This document shows, piece by piece, positions 29,589 to 29,994 of a stretch of 29,994 bases of DNA. Location: NCBI GenBank assembly GCA_010093515.1, contig MU001707.1, positions 74,812 through 104,805 of the forward strand, read 5' to 3'. The notes beneath the pieces are model-generated. The model was given only the letters and a program-made list of their open reading frames with translations. It had not been told where the DNA came from and made no database searches. Position 1 is the first letter of the stretch; each line of letters begins with the position of its first letter. The position numbers were made by a program, and so were the translations under genes. This stretch comes from Lineolata rhizophorae. Lineage: Eukaryota > Ascomycota > Dothideomycetes > Lineolatales > Lineolataceae.

Positions 29589-29859
29589 GCTACTAGCAAT
29601 AGGAAGGTTAGTAATTAAGCCTTCTAATAGCACTCTAGTTCAACTATACTAGACAAAGTGAAAATATAATAAATCAGATCATCTCGAGCTACGGAACAGA
29701 TCTAGGCTATCTACTTTGAAGCTAAAATCTTCCGCTAGGATCCAGCTTCTAGAGGAAGAGGGCTAGGGAAATGACAATTATTTACCACCACCAACGACTG
29801 TAGGTGCTAAGAGCGTCTAGTACTTATATCTACTAAAGTTCTGCTATTTAACGTGTAGT

Positions 29860-29893
29860 ACCCCCTGGTCGGTCAGACCCCCTGGTCGGTCAG
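29860..29893. repeat. 17-bp tandem repeat, two copies
   Basis: ACCCCCTGGTCGGTCAG occurs twice head to tail, at 29860-29876 and 29877-29893. TTAACGT lies just before it at 29848-29854, five bases away. Seen on the other strand, the order 17-bp repeats, short gap, ACGTTAA is the same as at the left end of the window, with 11 of 17 positions alike between the two repeat units. Confidence 0.8.
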
Positions 29894-29994
29894 CTTCCAT
29901 CATCACCACCACAAATCCTCTCATTAATCCATCAATTTTGAAGCAATTTCATCAGCTTGGGTATCATCATGATCTCTAGCTCTTGGAGTATCGC

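Larger units (their letters stand above)
28139..29994. other. repeat-rich right end, no gene recognised
   Basis: The stretch is AT-rich after about 28450, without a supported gene. It contains a perfect hairpin at 29160-29196, the 110-bp LTR-like element at 29479-29588 and the 17-bp repeats at 29860-29893. The last 100 bases change composition and could be the start of another element or gene outside the window. Confidence 0.55.

Noticed and set aside
1-29994. CRISPR arrays, bacterial operons or ribosome-binding sites
   Set aside because: Spliceosomal introns and fungal families show a eukaryotic genome; no regularly spaced repeat-spacer pattern is present.

Overview
The window looks like a piece of a filamentous ascomycete genome (Pezizomycotina, most likely a Sordariomycete). 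Genes have short introns of 46-109 bp with GT...AG ends and CTAAC/CTGAC-type branch sites. The recognisable families (fungal FunK1 kinase, DUF7924, Zn2Cys6 cluster, the fungal family often mislabelled 'MFS maltose permease') point the same way. GC-rich gene blocks alternate with AT-rich, repeat-filled stretches in which old elements have decayed, a pattern that fits repeat-induced mutation. The species cannot be told from the sequence.

Layout. 1-2.6 kb: AT-rich repeat ground that opens with a 17-bp tandem repeat. 2.68-5.26 kb (+): a three-exon RING E3 ligase of the Mag2/RNF10 family. 6.76-7.89 kb (-): a decayed DUF7924 gene, abutted by an apparently whole hAT DNA transposon at 7895-10213. 10.2-12.3 kb: fossil LTR material, including a 256-bp LTR and a 110-bp solo-LTR-like element. 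12.37-14.83 kb (-): a two-exon FunK1 kinase with a nuclease-like module before the kinase. 15.83-16.45 kb (-) and about 19.0-19.77 kb (-): two unrecognised, partly disordered proteins separated by GC-rich DNA without a convincing gene. 20.99-21.65 kb (-): a 163-residue, three-exon Zn2Cys6 protein with no regulatory domain. 22.91-23.94 kb (-) and 24.30-26.32 kb (+): a divergent pair made of a Nop6-like nucleolar RRM protein and a single-pass membrane protein. 26.3-30 kb: repeat-rich DNA with a probable decayed membrane-protein gene, a second 110-bp LTR-like copy in the opposite orientation, a perfect hairpin, and a second 17-bp tandem repeat.

How the genes relate. Two genes are housekeeping factors of ribosome biology: Nop6 in 40S assembly and Mag2/RNF10 in ubiquitination of 40S subunits. 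They are about 18 kb apart and nothing suggests they are co-regulated. The stretch between them, from DUF7924 through hAT to FunK1, reads as an accessory insertion-prone island. The most useful new observations are the small Zn2Cys6 protein reconstructed by splicing, the intact hAT with dense ATCGAT subterminal repeats, the shared ELK (ExK) motif in FunK1 and the neighbouring DUF7924 relic, and the matching layout of 17-bp repeats next to ACGTTAA at the two window ends. All splice models and family calls come from reading the sequence; no search was run.
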